From Gemmatimonadota bacterium (GTDB lineage: Bacteria > Gemmatimonadota > Gemmatimonadetes > Gemmatimonadales > Gemmatimonadaceae): a stretch of 64,000 bases of DNA. The translations under genes were made by a program, and so were the position numbers. Positions 1 to 8,539 of this stretch are shown one piece after another. How positions within the stretch are numbered: position 1 is the stretch's first letter; the number at the start of each line of letters is the position of its first letter. Under the pieces are notes generated by a model. That model worked only from the letters and a program-made list of their open reading frames with translations. It made no database searches and was not told the DNA's origin. Location: assembly GCA_016719105.1 (NCBI GenBank), contig JADKAQ010000046.1, positions 186,001-250,000 of the forward strand, written 5' to 3'.

Positions 1-719
1 GCTACGAGCGAGTCGAGCCCCACCAGGTCGCCATACCGCGAGACCACACCGGGCTGCTGTGGCGGCATCGGCGACCAGACAGAGATCTCCTGGTTCCGGG
101 CGACGACACGCCCGAATTGGATCCCCCACTTGGTCACCCCGGCCGCTCCAACCGAGAACCGAAGCTGCGAGAGCGGAATGCGCACCTCGGCGGTCCACCC
201 TGCGGAGTCGATGCGCGCCGCGCTGGCCCAGACGGCATCCCACAGCGGGTCGTTCTCGGTGTCGTTGTAGCGGAACTCGTCACGCTGCAGCCCCCTCGGC
301 GACACCGCGAAAATGAAGGCGGTGCGCCGGTCGAGGTACGAGTCGATCGCGATGCGGATCCAATCGGAATAGATGTCATCTGAATCGCGCCGGGCGATCT
401 GGCGGGCGATGGAATCGGGGTGCGGGTCGTGAAGGCGCACCCCGATGTACAGCGCGTCGCGATCGTACAGCACCCGCGCCTCGGTGCGATGCGAGGCGTT
501 GGCCCCCGGGTTGGGCATCGACTGCACGAAGTCGGTCGCCGCGACCGCGCGCTGCCAGTCGCCTTCGTTGAGCGCTCCGTCGATCCGGATGACCCCCTCT
601 CGCCAGACCGCGCGCATGGTCGGCCGGGGGAGCGAGTCCGACTGCTGCGCGGCAGCGAGAGCCGGCAAGACGAGGAGCAAGCCCGTCAGGGAGGCACGAC
701 GGGCAAAGGACTTCAGCAT
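1..719 (-). CDS. DUF5916 / CBM9-like secreted protein, 5' part (runs off window)
   Basis: Reading leftward from ATG at 719 the frame stays open to the window edge (239 codons). The N-terminus is a signal peptide (MLKSFARRASLTGLLLVLPA, then LAAAQQ). It is followed by a segment typical of carbohydrate-binding family 9-like domains that precede DUF5916: DGALNEGDWQRA, then ALYIGVRLHDPHPDSIA, then DSYLDRRTAFIFAVSPRG, where DUF5916 proteins have their conserved N-terminal half. Proteins of this family are exported, often outer-membrane-associated, and of unproven function. The remaining two thirds would lie left of base 1. No clear Shine-Dalgarno precedes the ATG. Confidence 0.8.
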   Translation of the reverse strand, partial: MLKSFARRASLTGLLLVLPALAAAQQSDSLPRPTMRAVWREGVIRIDGALNEGDWQRAVAATDFVQSMPNPGANASHRTEARVLYDRDALYIGVRLHDPHPDSIARQIARRDSDDIYSDWIRIAIDSYLDRRTAFIFAVSPRGLQRDEFRYNDTENDPLWDAVWASAARIDSAGWTAEVRIPLSQLRFSVGAAGVTKWGIQFGRVVARNQEISVWSPMPPQQPGVVSRYGDLVGLDSLV

Positions 720-830
720 GTCACGAGGCGACAGGGGGGGGTGAGGAGACACGCGCTCTACGCACGACCCGTCGCCGGGGTTGGCGGCTCACGCGGCGGC
801 AATTCAGAAACACATGCTCCACGAAACAGG

Positions 831-859
831 CGTAAGATCATGCCCAATAGATTCTTACG
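831..859. repeat. Inverted repeat between oxidase and DUF5916 gene
   Basis: Perfect 7-bp arms CGTAAGA (831-837) and TCTTACG (853-859) flank a 15-nt, comparatively AT-rich loop. It lies just past the stop codon of the leftward oxidase gene and upstream of the leftward DUF5916 gene. It could end oxidase transcripts or act as an operator for the next gene; there is no strong T-run, so the role is open. Confidence 0.4.
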
Positions 860-864
860 TCGAG

Positions 865-2010
865 CTACGATGACACGCCTCCAAAACGCGCGATGGCGAA
901 CGGCGACAGATCGAACGCCGAGCTTCCCGTCGTCACGAGATCGGCCGCGATCTCACCCAGTACGCTGGCGAACTTGAATCCGTGACCGGAACAGGGGCTC
1001 AGGACGAGGACTTCCTGGGCCTGGGGGTGGCGGTCGACGACGAAGTGCGCGTCGGGGGTGTTGGTGTAGAGACAGACGGCCCGCTCGCGCATGTGCCCCT
1101 TGGCGAAGGGGACGAATCGGCGGAGCAGATCGTAGATCAGCGCATCCTCGGCCTCGCTGATGGTTCGATCGACCGCATCGGCGTTGGCGGAGAGCCCGCT
1201 GTGGTGAATCCCGATCTTCACGCCGTCGCCCAGGTCGGGCTTGGTGTAGAAGAGCGTCCCGTTCTCCAGCTCCCAGATCGAGACCGGCATGCGCTGCGGC
1301 TCGAAGTACTCGGGGAAGCGCACGGGGTCGAACCAGTGAATGACCTGCCGCTCGACTGCGAGCGGGAGCGCGAGATCGGCGAGGAGCTGCCCCGTCCAGG
1401 GGCCGGCGGCCACGACGACCTGACGGGCCACGATCGTCTCGCCACCCGTCCGGATCTCGATCCCGTCCGCGGTGCGGTCCCAGCCGTGCACCTGCACGTC
1501 GCGAAGGAGCGTGGCGCCGTGATGCTCGGCCAGCTCGAGGTGGGCCTGAATGATCGGCTCGGGGAGGAGGATCCCGGCGCGATGCTCCAGGACGCCGACC
1601 ATCTCGTCGAGTGGGGCAAAGGCGGGGTAACGCCGGTGCAGGTCGCGGGCCTCGATGACCTCGTGCTGGAGGTGGTGCGCCGTGGCGCTCGCGAGGGTCC
1701 CGCTCACCAGCGCCCCCGATGCCTCGCCGATCATCAGCCCGCCCGTGCGCATGAAGAACGGGCGGTCGCCGGCCGCGCGCTCGAGTTCCCCCCAGAGCGC
1801 GAAAGCGCGCTGCACCAGTGGAACGTAGAGCGGGTGTTCGTAGTACGCCTCGCGAATCATGCGCGACCGGCCATGACTCGACCCCAGGGCATGCGGCGGG
1901 GAGAAGCGGTCGATCCCGACGACGCGCTGGCCACGGCGCGCGAGGTGGTAGGCGGCCGAACTGCCCATGGCGCCCAGGCCAACGATGGCGACGTCGAACG
2001 GCGTGCTCAC
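865..2010 (-). CDS. solA: N-methyl-L-tryptophan / sarcosine oxidase-type flavoenzyme
   Basis: This is a 381-residue FAD-dependent amine oxidase of the DAO superfamily, oxidising N-methyl amino acids to the demethylated amino acid, formaldehyde and H2O2. The N-terminal Rossmann motif is VAIVGLGAMGSSAAYHLA (residues 7-24), followed by the SSHGRSRMIREAYYEHP segment typical of monomeric sarcosine oxidases. Cys313 in the CLYTNTPD motif matches the cysteine that carries covalent 8-alpha-S-cysteinyl FAD in MSOX/SolA. Length matches the family (about 370-390). GTG at 2010 was chosen because homology begins there; the open frame upstream is only a high-GC extension. Substrate cannot be settled between N-methyltryptophan and sarcosine. 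Confidence 0.88.
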   Translation of the reverse strand: MSTPFDVAIVGLGAMGSSAAYHLARRGQRVVGIDRFSPPHALGSSHGRSRMIREAYYEHPLYVPLVQRAFALWGELERAAGDRPFFMRTGGLMIGEASGALVSGTLASATAHHLQHEVIEARDLHRRYPAFAPLDEMVGVLEHRAGILLPEPIIQAHLELAEHHGATLLRDVQVHGWDRTADGIEIRTGGETIVARQVVVAAGPWTGQLLADLALPLAVERQVIHWFDPVRFPEYFEPQRMPVSIWELENGTLFYTKPDLGDGVKIGIHHSGLSANADAVDRTISEAEDALIYDLLRRFVPFAKGHMRERAVCLYTNTPDAHFVVDRHPQAQEVLVLSPCSGHGFKFASVLGEIAADLVTTGSSAFDLSPFAIARFGGVSS

Positions 2011-2246
2011 GGGATGGGGATGGGTGAGAAACGAGGGGCGTTGAGGTATCCTAGCGGATGCCGGCCGCGGGCGGAAAGTGACGTACGCCATGCGGCGGGG
2101 CAATGCGGAAGTGTTAGCCGTTGCGGGTGAGTCTCCCTGACCGTCCACCGTTCGCACCTCCACGCCCCCGTCTCGTGCCCACGCCCCCCTCGCGCCCGCT
2201 CCTTCGCCAGCTGCGCCCCGTGCGTTCCGCGCCGGGGGGGCGTGGC

Positions 2247-2666
2247 GTGCGTCGGGGCGGAGGGCGCAGGCGAATGCAGGGGGTGACGCTGCTCGAGCTC
2301 CTCGTGACGCTCGTGCTGATGGGGATCGTCGCGACGCTGGTCGTCCCGTCGCTCTCGCCTCCGCGTGAGGGGGGCGCCACACTGGGCGCCGTCGTGCGCG
2401 CGGCGCGCGGCGCTGCGATCGCTCGGGGGCAGCTGCTCTCGTTGACGGTGCAGGCGAACGGTGCGTGGGCGGTCCACCCGCTCCCCCCCGACGATGCGCA
2501 GGTGCTCCTGGGCGGGCAGCTCGACGCCGCCCCCGCCAGCGCCCTTCGCTTGCAGCTGACGCCGCTGGGAACGTGTCTCGCCGCCTCGCCGCTTCCGCCC
2601 GCCTTCGGCGGGTGGGACGCCGCCGGCTGCACACCGCTGGCCACCGCCTTGCCGCGCGCCGAATGA
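2247..2666 (+). CDS. gspH: T2SS minor pseudopilin, GspH-like
   Basis: First gene of the type II secretion operon; about 139 residues. A basic leader (RRGGGRRRMQG) precedes the prepilin-peptidase site and the hydrophobic helix VTLLELLVTLVLMGIVATLV with Glu at +5. GTG 2247 gives a properly basic leader; ATG 2274 would leave only MQG before the cleavage site. GspH is a minor pseudopilin of the periplasmic pseudopilus tip. The rest of the protein is poorly conserved, so the H assignment rests on operon position and length. It ends with a 4-bp ATGA overlap with the next gene. Confidence 0.72.
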   Translation: MRRGGGRRRMQGVTLLELLVTLVLMGIVATLVVPSLSPPREGGATLGAVVRAARGAAIARGQLLSLTVQANGAWAVHPLPPDDAQVLLGGQLDAAPASALRLQLTPLGTCLAASPLPPAFGGWDAAGCTPLATALPRAE

Positions 2667-3037
2667 CGCTCTTCGAAGCGTTGGTGGCCCTCGTGATCCT
2701 CGGCCTGTCGGCGGTGGGGTACCTCGACGTCTTTCGCTCCAGCGCCGGTGCGGTGCGCGACGCCGGAGAGTGGGGGCACGTGGTGACGATCGCCGAGACG
2801 GCGATGGAAGGCGCGACGTTAGGCGATGCGCTGCAGGCGCAGCGCGGTGCGCTCAGCGACACGGATCGCGCTGCGGGCTACCAGCAGCGCATCGACGTGG
2901 TACCGTGGCGCTCGGGGATCGACCAGGTCGTGGTCACGGTGACCTCACCGCGCGGGACCACCTTCACGTTGCGGCGGCTCACGCGCCAGCACCTGGCCAC
3001 GCGCACGCGGCTGCCGCTGCCGGGAGGCGGCTCGTGA
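2663..3037 (+). CDS. gspI: T2SS minor pseudopilin, GspI-like
   Basis: Protein of 124 residues beginning MTLFEALVALVILGLSAVGY, the N-methylated helix of a pseudopilin with Glu5. The start ATG overlaps the gspH stop (ATGA). With this start there is almost no leader before the expected cleavage position. The frame extends upstream as AARRMTLFE, so a non-ATG start inside gspH is possible. GspI nucleates the pseudopilus tip with J and K; position between H and J supports the call. Confidence 0.72.
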   Translation: MTLFEALVALVILGLSAVGYLDVFRSSAGAVRDAGEWGHVVTIAETAMEGATLGDALQAQRGALSDTDRAAGYQQRIDVVPWRSGIDQVVVTVTSPRGTTFTLRRLTRQHLATRTRLPLPGGGS

Positions 3038-3621
3038 GGCGCCGAGGCTTCACCCTCGTGGAGGTGATGATCGCCCTCGTGGTCACCGGGCTGGTGGTCT
3101 CGCTCGCCTACGCGACCACGCAGGCCGGCGTCGACGTCGAGGGACGCCTCCTGCGCCACCGCGACGGCGAGGAGCGCGCCGTGGCCTTTCGGTCCCTCCT
3201 CACGGACGCGCTGCGCCACCAGGTCGACGGATTGCGCGGCGGGGGGACCGTCTTCGTGCTCGCCGACCGTGTAACCGCGACGGGAGCGAGTGCCGACTCG
3301 TTGCACCTGGTCACGCGGGGCGTGGTCGCCCCGCTCGGCGCCTCGGCCGCCTGGGACGTGTCGATCTGGCTCGCCGGCGATACGTTGCAGCTGGAAGGGC
3401 ATCCGGTCGACGCCGCGTCCGACGCGGTCCCGATCCGCGCGCGACTCGGCGGCGTGCAACAGTTCGATGTGCAGGTGCTGGGGCGCGGGCTGGCGGCCGC
3501 ATGGCAGGAGCAGTGGCCCGAGCCCGACCTGGCGCCGGACGCTATCGCCCTCACCGTGCGACATGGCGACGTGGCACCCCTGGCGCTCGTCGTGCGGCGC
3601 GGACTGGAGCGTGCGCCGTGA
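3034..3621 (+). CDS. gspJ: T2SS minor pseudopilin, GspJ-like
   Basis: Protein of 195 residues with a textbook prepilin leader and cleavage site, VRRRG/FTLVEVMIALVVTGLVV, with Glu at +5. GTG 3034 overlaps the gspI stop as GTGA and is preceded by a purine-rich GGGAGG at 3021-3026. The size and the place between I and K fit GspJ, a component of the pseudopilus tip complex in the periplasm. Confidence 0.78.
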   Translation: MRRRGFTLVEVMIALVVTGLVVSLAYATTQAGVDVEGRLLRHRDGEERAVAFRSLLTDALRHQVDGLRGGGTVFVLADRVTATGASADSLHLVTRGVVAPLGASAAWDVSIWLAGDTLQLEGHPVDAASDAVPIRARLGGVQQFDVQVLGRGLAAAWQEQWPEPDLAPDAIALTVRHGDVAPLALVVRRGLERAP

Positions 3622-3696
3622 GTCGCCGCCGCCCGATCCGCCTCACCATGCGCGCCTCGGCGCGCCCACCCGGTGCGCCCAGCCGTGCGCACGCCG

Positions 3697-4464
3697 ATGC
3701 CCCACCGCGTGCGCCCGCACGGGACCCCGCGCCGCGGCGTCGCACTCGTGCTCGTCCTCTGGCTGGTGGTCATCCTCGGTGGCATCGGTGCCACGGTGGT
3801 TTCGTCCACACGAGATGCCTCGCTGCTCGCGGGGAACGCCCGTGCTCGCGTGGTCGCGCGCTACGCCGCCGAGAGCGGCATCGAGGCGACGCTCGCCGCC
3901 ATCGACGACTCGCTCGCGCTCCTCACTGACAGCACCGCGCGCCGCGCCTTCCTCAATTCCCTCGAGCCGGACAGTCGCGGCGACTCGGTGGCGCTGGGCG
4001 ACGCGCGGTTTGCCGTGGCCATTGTCGATGCGAGCGCTCGCCTGGATGTGAACGCCGCCCCGGCCGAGAACCTCGCACGCCTCTTCGAGCGTTTCGCCGA
4101 CCCCGGGCGCGCCCGCGCGCTGGCGCGCGCGATTCGCGGGCGCATCGAGGCGGGCGACGGGCGCACGATCACCCCGCTGCGCTCGCTGGAGGAACTGCGG
4201 TCGATCGCCGGGGCGGACGAACGGCTGTTGCAGCTGTCGGCACCCTACCTCACGGTCGATGGCGACGGGACGATCAACCGGGCCGCCGCCTCCGACACCG
4301 TGATGGCCGCCGCCTTTGGGGAGCTGCGCGATGCCCCTGCCCGGCTGGTGGTGATCTCGCGCGGGTGGATGCGCGGACACCCGCTCACGCACGAGATTCA
4401 GGGTGTGTATGCCGTCGCGAGCGACCGCCTGGTCCTCGTGCACTGGCGGGAGCGCACCCTGTGA
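3697..4464 (+). CDS. gspK: T2SS pseudopilin-like protein GspK
   Basis: About 255 residues. The leader MPHRVRPHGTPRRG is followed by VALVLVLWLVVILGGIGATV; the usual Glu5 is absent, as expected for GspK. The middle contains the GspK-typical segment ARLDVNAAPAENLARLFERF and a helix-hairpin-helix-like stretch (TITPLRSLEELRSIAG), both hallmarks of the alpha-domain insertion. GspK caps the pseudopilus. ATG 3697 was chosen; in-frame GTGs at 3673 and 3685 are alternatives. The stop overlaps the next GTG by four bases. Confidence 0.85.
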   Translation: MPHRVRPHGTPRRGVALVLVLWLVVILGGIGATVVSSTRDASLLAGNARARVVARYAAESGIEATLAAIDDSLALLTDSTARRAFLNSLEPDSRGDSVALGDARFAVAIVDASARLDVNAAPAENLARLFERFADPGRARALARAIRGRIEAGDGRTITPLRSLEELRSIAGADERLLQLSAPYLTVDGDGTINRAAASDTVMAAAFGELRDAPARLVVISRGWMRGHPLTHEIQGVYAVASDRLVLVHWRERTL

Positions 4465-5619
4465 GTCCTCGTCTCGCCGTCACCCTGACCCCCACGCACC
4501 TCCGCGCCATCCTGGCGTCGGGGTGGCGCGACGTACCGGGACGCACGCTCGACGTGGCCTGGTCGCCGGAGGACCCGGACGCCGGCATCACGGCGTTGCG
4601 CGAGCAGGTCGGGGGGGTGGACTCCATCGCGGTCGCCGTCGGGCTCGGCCTGCTGCACGTCAAGCGCGTGGAGTTGCCACCCGCGCCTGACGACGCGCGC
4701 GAACGCATGCTCGCGCTCGAGAGCGAGCGGTTCTTCGCGACGCCCGATCCGGTGGTCGTTGCCCTCGCCCCCGCGGGAGCGGTCGCCTTCGCCGTCGGCG
4801 CCGCGGCCCTCGAGTCGTGGTGTGCGGCATTCGAACGTTGGGCCCCGGTGGTCCGCGTCGAGGCCGCACCGATCGCGATTGCACGGGTGATGGGGCCCAG
4901 CGCGAGCGGCGACTTCCAGCTCGAGGCCGCCGAGGGCGAGCACGGATTCCTCTCCATCCGTTCGGGCACCGTCGCGGCGGCGCGGCGCATTCCGCAGGCG
5001 GTCGAGGCGTCGCCCGGCGCCGGGCTCCCGACGCGCGACGGGGTCGCGCCGAGTCATCTCGCCGCGTGGGGGGCGCTGCTGGGAGCGGAGGGCGACGAAC
5101 GCGCGACGCTCGCCTCCCCGGCGCGCCGGCGCGCCAGGTGCCGCACGTCGCCGGCGGCGGCTGGCGGTGGCGTGCGTCGCCGCGGCGGCAGGGCTCACGC
5201 TCGCCGCGGTGTCGGCCGACCGCTGGCGGGGGCGCACGCTGGAGGCGCTGCAGGGCGAGGTGGCATCGCGTCGCGAGGCTGCGGCGCCGGGCGAGGCGGC
5301 GCTCGCCGCGCGCGCGCGACTCGACGCCGAGGTTGCGCTGGTCGCGCGGCAGGCACCGGCACGCAACACCGTGTTAGGGGCCCTCGCGGCGATCTCCAGC
5401 GCCCTCCCGAACGACGCGGTGATCCTGAGCGTGCACGCCGTCGGCCGCGACTGGCAGGTGGACGGGACGGCCGCGAGCGCCGCCGCGCTCGTTCCCGTGC
5501 TCGACCGCGACGGTCGCTTCGAGAACGTACGCGCCCTCTCGGCCAGCTCGCGCTTCCGCGACGGCCCCAGGACGCGCGAGACCTTTTCCATCGCCCTCCG
5601 TGTCCGTCCTCGCTCCTGA
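4461..5619 (+). CDS. gspL: T2SS inner-membrane platform protein GspL, apparent frameshift
   Basis: From GTG 4461 the first frame encodes a cytoplasmic PilM/GspL-like domain (SPRLAVTLTPTHLRAIL through GALLGAEGDERATL). From about 5131 the sense continues one frame over: RRRRRLAVACVAAAAGLTLA as transmembrane helix, then a periplasmic PilN-like part (RNTVLGALAAISSALPNDAV, then VDGTAASAAALVPVL) ending at 5619. The first frame stays open to 5678 but turns into Arg/Gly-rich nonsense after about 5100. A one-base indel near 5095-5165 is therefore likely. GspL anchors the GspE ATPase to the membrane, so a true null would disable secretion. If correct this is a single gene of about 385 codons; otherwise it is split. 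Confidence 0.68.
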
Positions 5620-6166
5620 CGCGCGCGAGCGCCGGACCATCACCCTCGGGGGTGCGGTGCTGGCCGCCGCGTTCCTAGTCGTGGTCGTCTTCCTCCCGGC
5701 GGCGGCGCGCTGGCGCGATCGCGAGGCGATGATCGACGCCCTGCAGCGCCAGCGCGCGCAGCTCGTGGCGTTAGGCGCGCAGCGCCCGGCGCTGGAGGCG
5801 GCGCTGCAGGCGCGCCTCGCCCAGGCCGAAGCGCTCCCGGTGCGCCTGATTCGCGGACGGACGCCGGCGCTCGCCGCCTCGGCGCTGCAGTCGCTGCTGC
5901 AGGAGTACGCCTCGGCGAGCCGCGTGAGCGTGACGCGCCTCGACGTGGCCAGCGCGCCCGACTCGACGGCGGCGACCCCCGCGATCCCGGCGATCATCGC
6001 GGCGGTGAGCGACATCTACGGGCTCGCCGACTTCCTCTCGCGCCTGGAGCACGGGGGGCGCTTGCTCGAGGTCACGGAGCTGTCGGTGAGCCCCAACCCC
6101 GCGCTGCGCGGGGAGTTGCTGCAACTGTCGGTGGCGGTACGCGCCCCGTACCTGCTCGAGCCATGA
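5600..6166 (+). CDS. gspM: T2SS inner-membrane platform protein GspM (PilO-like)
   Basis: Protein of 188 residues: short cytoplasmic N-terminus (MSVLAPDARERRTI), one transmembrane helix (about residues 15-35, GGAVLAAAFLVVVVFLPAAA), a coiled-coil stretch rich in Arg, Gln and Ala, then a small ferredoxin-like domain with DIYGLADFLSRLEHGGRLLEV, the most conserved segment of GspM/PilO. It partners GspL in the platform. The GTG start overlaps the gspL end by 20 bases. Confidence 0.78.
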   Translation: MSVLAPDARERRTITLGGAVLAAAFLVVVVFLPAAARWRDREAMIDALQRQRAQLVALGAQRPALEAALQARLAQAEALPVRLIRGRTPALAASALQSLLQEYASASRVSVTRLDVASAPDSTAATPAIPAIIAAVSDIYGLADFLSRLEHGGRLLEVTELSVSPNPALRGELLQLSVAVRAPYLLEP

Positions 6167-6179
6167 GCGAGGATTGCTG

Positions 6180-6704
6180 ATGCGCCCCCTTCGCACCGCC
6201 CTCCTCGTCACCGCCGCCGTCGGCGCGGCGCTCGGCGGCGTCTTCCTCGCCCTCCCGCCTGCGCTGGGCGACGCCGGGGGGGCGCCCGCCTGGCGCGACT
6301 CGACGGTCACGGCTCCCGTGCTGCCGGCGGGAGACGCCGCGCTGGCGGAGGATGTCGTGATCGCCAACGTCTTCTCCGCCCGTCGCGCACCGCCCACCAC
6401 GCGCTACACCCCGCCCGACGCCTCGATGGACTCGTCAGGCGGGATGGTCGCCGACACGTCGCTCGCCCCGGGGATGCCGGAGATGCCGTCGGGAGAGCCG
6501 GTCCTGCTCGGCACCGTGGTTGGCGGGCGCGGCACGCAGGCGTTGTTGCAGCTGGACCCGCTGTCCGGTCCCGCACGGCTGTACGCCGTGGGCGACCGCG
6601 ATGGCGGCTACCGCGTCGTCTCCATTGCCCCGCGATCGGTCGTCCTGGCCGGTCCCCGGGGGCGCGTGACCTTGCGTCTCGATCCACAGGAGGACCGCCC
6701 GTGA
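6180..6704 (+). CDS. gspC: T2SS GspC-like inner-membrane clamp protein
   Basis: About 174 residues with an N-terminal membrane helix (RTALLVTAAVGAALGGVFLA) and a homology-region-type domain: PVLLGTVVGGRGTQALLQLD, then YRVVSIAPRSVVLAGPRG. In T2SS the GspC HR domain links the inner-membrane platform to the N0 domain of the secretin. There is no PDZ or coiled-coil C-terminus, so this is a short form. ATG 6180 has a GAGGA at 6169-6173. It directly precedes and overlaps gspD (GTGA), as gspC does in many operons. Confidence 0.7.
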   Translation: MRPLRTALLVTAAVGAALGGVFLALPPALGDAGGAPAWRDSTVTAPVLPAGDAALAEDVVIANVFSARRAPPTTRYTPPDASMDSSGGMVADTSLAPGMPEMPSGEPVLLGTVVGGRGTQALLQLDPLSGPARLYAVGDRDGGYRVVSIAPRSVVLAGPRGRVTLRLDPQEDRP

Positions 6705-8539
6705 GGCGTGCCCTGCACTTGCGTCCCATGCCTGCCCCGACTCTCACCCCGCGTGCCCGCGCGCGCGGGGCGCTGCTTCGCGCCGCGTTGCTCCTGGCGG
6801 TGGTGCTCACCCCGGCGCGGGCGCTCGTCGCGCAGCAGGCCACGGCCGCCGGGACGCGGCTGGACTTCCGTGACGCGCCGCTCGGCGACGTGATCCGCTC
6901 GCTGGCGGCGGCGATGGGACTCACGGCGATCACCTCCGACGTCCCGGCGGACGCGCGCATCACCTTTGCCAGCGCGGCACCGGTGCCGGTGAGCGAGCTG
7001 GCGTCGATGCTCGAGGGGATCCTCGAGTCGAAGGGACTGGTTGCCGTGGTGCGCGGGAGCGTGGCGCAGATCTACCCGAGCGACAAGGCGCCAAGGACCG
7101 GGCAGGTGCGCACCGGGCTCGACTTCCCCGACCCGCCGCCGTTTGGCCTGGTGACGCAGCTGGTGCCGCTGCAGGGGATTCGGGCGGACGAAGGCGCGGC
7201 GGCCCTCAAGCAGGTGGCGAGCGCCGGCGCGAGCATCGAGGCGGTGCCGCGCTCCAACGCGGTGCTCATCACCGATCGCGGCGCCAACGTGGCCCGGTAC
7301 CTCGACCTGCTGCGCCGGCTGGACGAGAAGCCGGCCGGCGAATCGGGGCTGCGCACGTACGTGGTGAACCTCAAGTATGCCAACGCCGACGACCTGGCCG
7401 AGTCGTTAGGGCAGCTCTTTGGCGTGAGCGTGGCGCGCTCGGGGCGCGGCACGCTCGACGACATGGCGCTGTCCCGCACGCTGGAGAGCTTTCGCCAGCG
7501 TGAGGGCGATGCGTTCCGCATGCGGCGCGACGTCCCGCTCTCGGTCCCGCTCTCGGCGCCGGTGACGTCGCAGGCGATGGCCGCGCGCAACGACAGCGCC
7601 GCCCCGGGGACGCCAGGGGCGCTCACCGGGCAGACGACGGTCGTCCCGCACGCGCCGTCCAACTCGCTCCTGATCCGGACGAGCCCGCCCAACTTCCCGC
7701 TGCTGCAGGAGACCATCCAGGCGCTCGACGCACGACCGGCGCAGGTGCTGCTGGAGGTAACGGTCGCCGAAGTAACGTTAGGCACGGGGGACCAGTTCGG
7801 GGTCGACTGGCGCAGCGTGGGCGGGAGCAGCGACATCTCCTCCGGCAATCCCGCGTCTGCCGATTCCAGCTCGCTGCGTGACTTCGCGGTGCGCGTGGTC
7901 ACGCTGCGCAACGCCAACGTGCGCGCGATCCTGCGGGCGCTGTCGACGCGGTCGCAGGTGCGCGTGCTGTCCACCCCATCGATCCTCGCGGTCAACAATC
8001 GCGAATCGCGCATCCTGGTGGGGAGCCGCGTGCCGTTCATTGCCTCCACGCGCCTGGGCAACGACGTGGCCATCGACCGCACCGTGCAGTTCGAGGACGT
8101 CGGGACGCAGCTCACCATCATCCCGACGATCAACGACGACGACTACGTGAGCGTGCAGATCCTGCAGGAGGTGAGCACGCTCACCACGCAGACGATCCAG
8201 TCGGCGCTGAACGCCCCGGTGATCTCGACGCGCGAGGCCACGACGCGCACCGTGATCCGTGACGGGCAGACGGTGGTGATCGCGGGACTCATCGGCGACA
8301 ACCGCGAGACGATCGAGAGCGGCATCCCGCTCCTCAAGGACATCCCGCTCCTGGGCGCGCTGTTCAGGCGCCGAACCGTCAGCCGCAACCGCAGTGAGGT
8401 GGCGATCTTCGTCACCCCGTTCATCGTGCGCTCCGATGCCGACGCCGACACCATCCGCGAGCGGGTGCGCGGGCGCATCAACGGGGCGCAGCCCGGGGCG
8501 CTGGATTCGCTCTCCACGCTGCCGAAGAAGAAGCCGTGA
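6701..8539 (+). CDS. gspD: T2SS secretin GspD
   Basis: Outer-membrane channel subunit of 612 residues. A signal peptide (to about residue 45, ALVAQQ) is followed by an N0 domain (TRLDFRDAPLGDVIRSL), two N1/N2-type repeats (residues about 145-235), a Ser/Ala-rich linker, and the secretin domain from about 345. The secretin core is clear in LSTPSILAVNNRESRILVGS, DVGTQLTIIPTI and IPLLKDIPLLGALFRRR. The C-terminus is a short Lys-rich tail without an obvious S-domain. GTG 6701 overlaps the gspC stop and has an AGGAGG-like site at 6687-6693. Slightly shorter than proteobacterial GspD (about 650). Confidence 0.93.
   Translation: MRRALHLRPMPAPTLTPRARARGALLRAALLLAVVLTPARALVAQQATAAGTRLDFRDAPLGDVIRSLAAAMGLTAITSDVPADARITFASAAPVPVSELASMLEGILESKGLVAVVRGSVAQIYPSDKAPRTGQVRTGLDFPDPPPFGLVTQLVPLQGIRADEGAAALKQVASAGASIEAVPRSNAVLITDRGANVARYLDLLRRLDEKPAGESGLRTYVVNLKYANADDLAESLGQLFGVSVARSGRGTLDDMALSRTLESFRQREGDAFRMRRDVPLSVPLSAPVTSQAMAARNDSAAPGTPGALTGQTTVVPHAPSNSLLIRTSPPNFPLLQETIQALDARPAQVLLEVTVAEVTLGTGDQFGVDWRSVGGSSDISSGNPASADSSSLRDFAVRVVTLRNANVRAILRALSTRSQVRVLSTPSILAVNNRESRILVGSRVPFIASTRLGNDVAIDRTVQFEDVGTQLTIIPTINDDDYVSVQILQEVSTLTTQTIQSALNAPVISTREATTRTVIRDGQTVVIAGLIGDNRETIESGIPLLKDIPLLGALFRRRTVSRNRSEVAIFVTPFIVRSDADADTIRERVRGRINGAQPGALDSLSTLPKKKP

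Noticed and set aside
2121..2246. N-terminal extension of gspH to 2121
   Set aside because: Pro/Arg-rich, out of character for a prepilin leader; the GTG at 2247 gives a normal basic leader.
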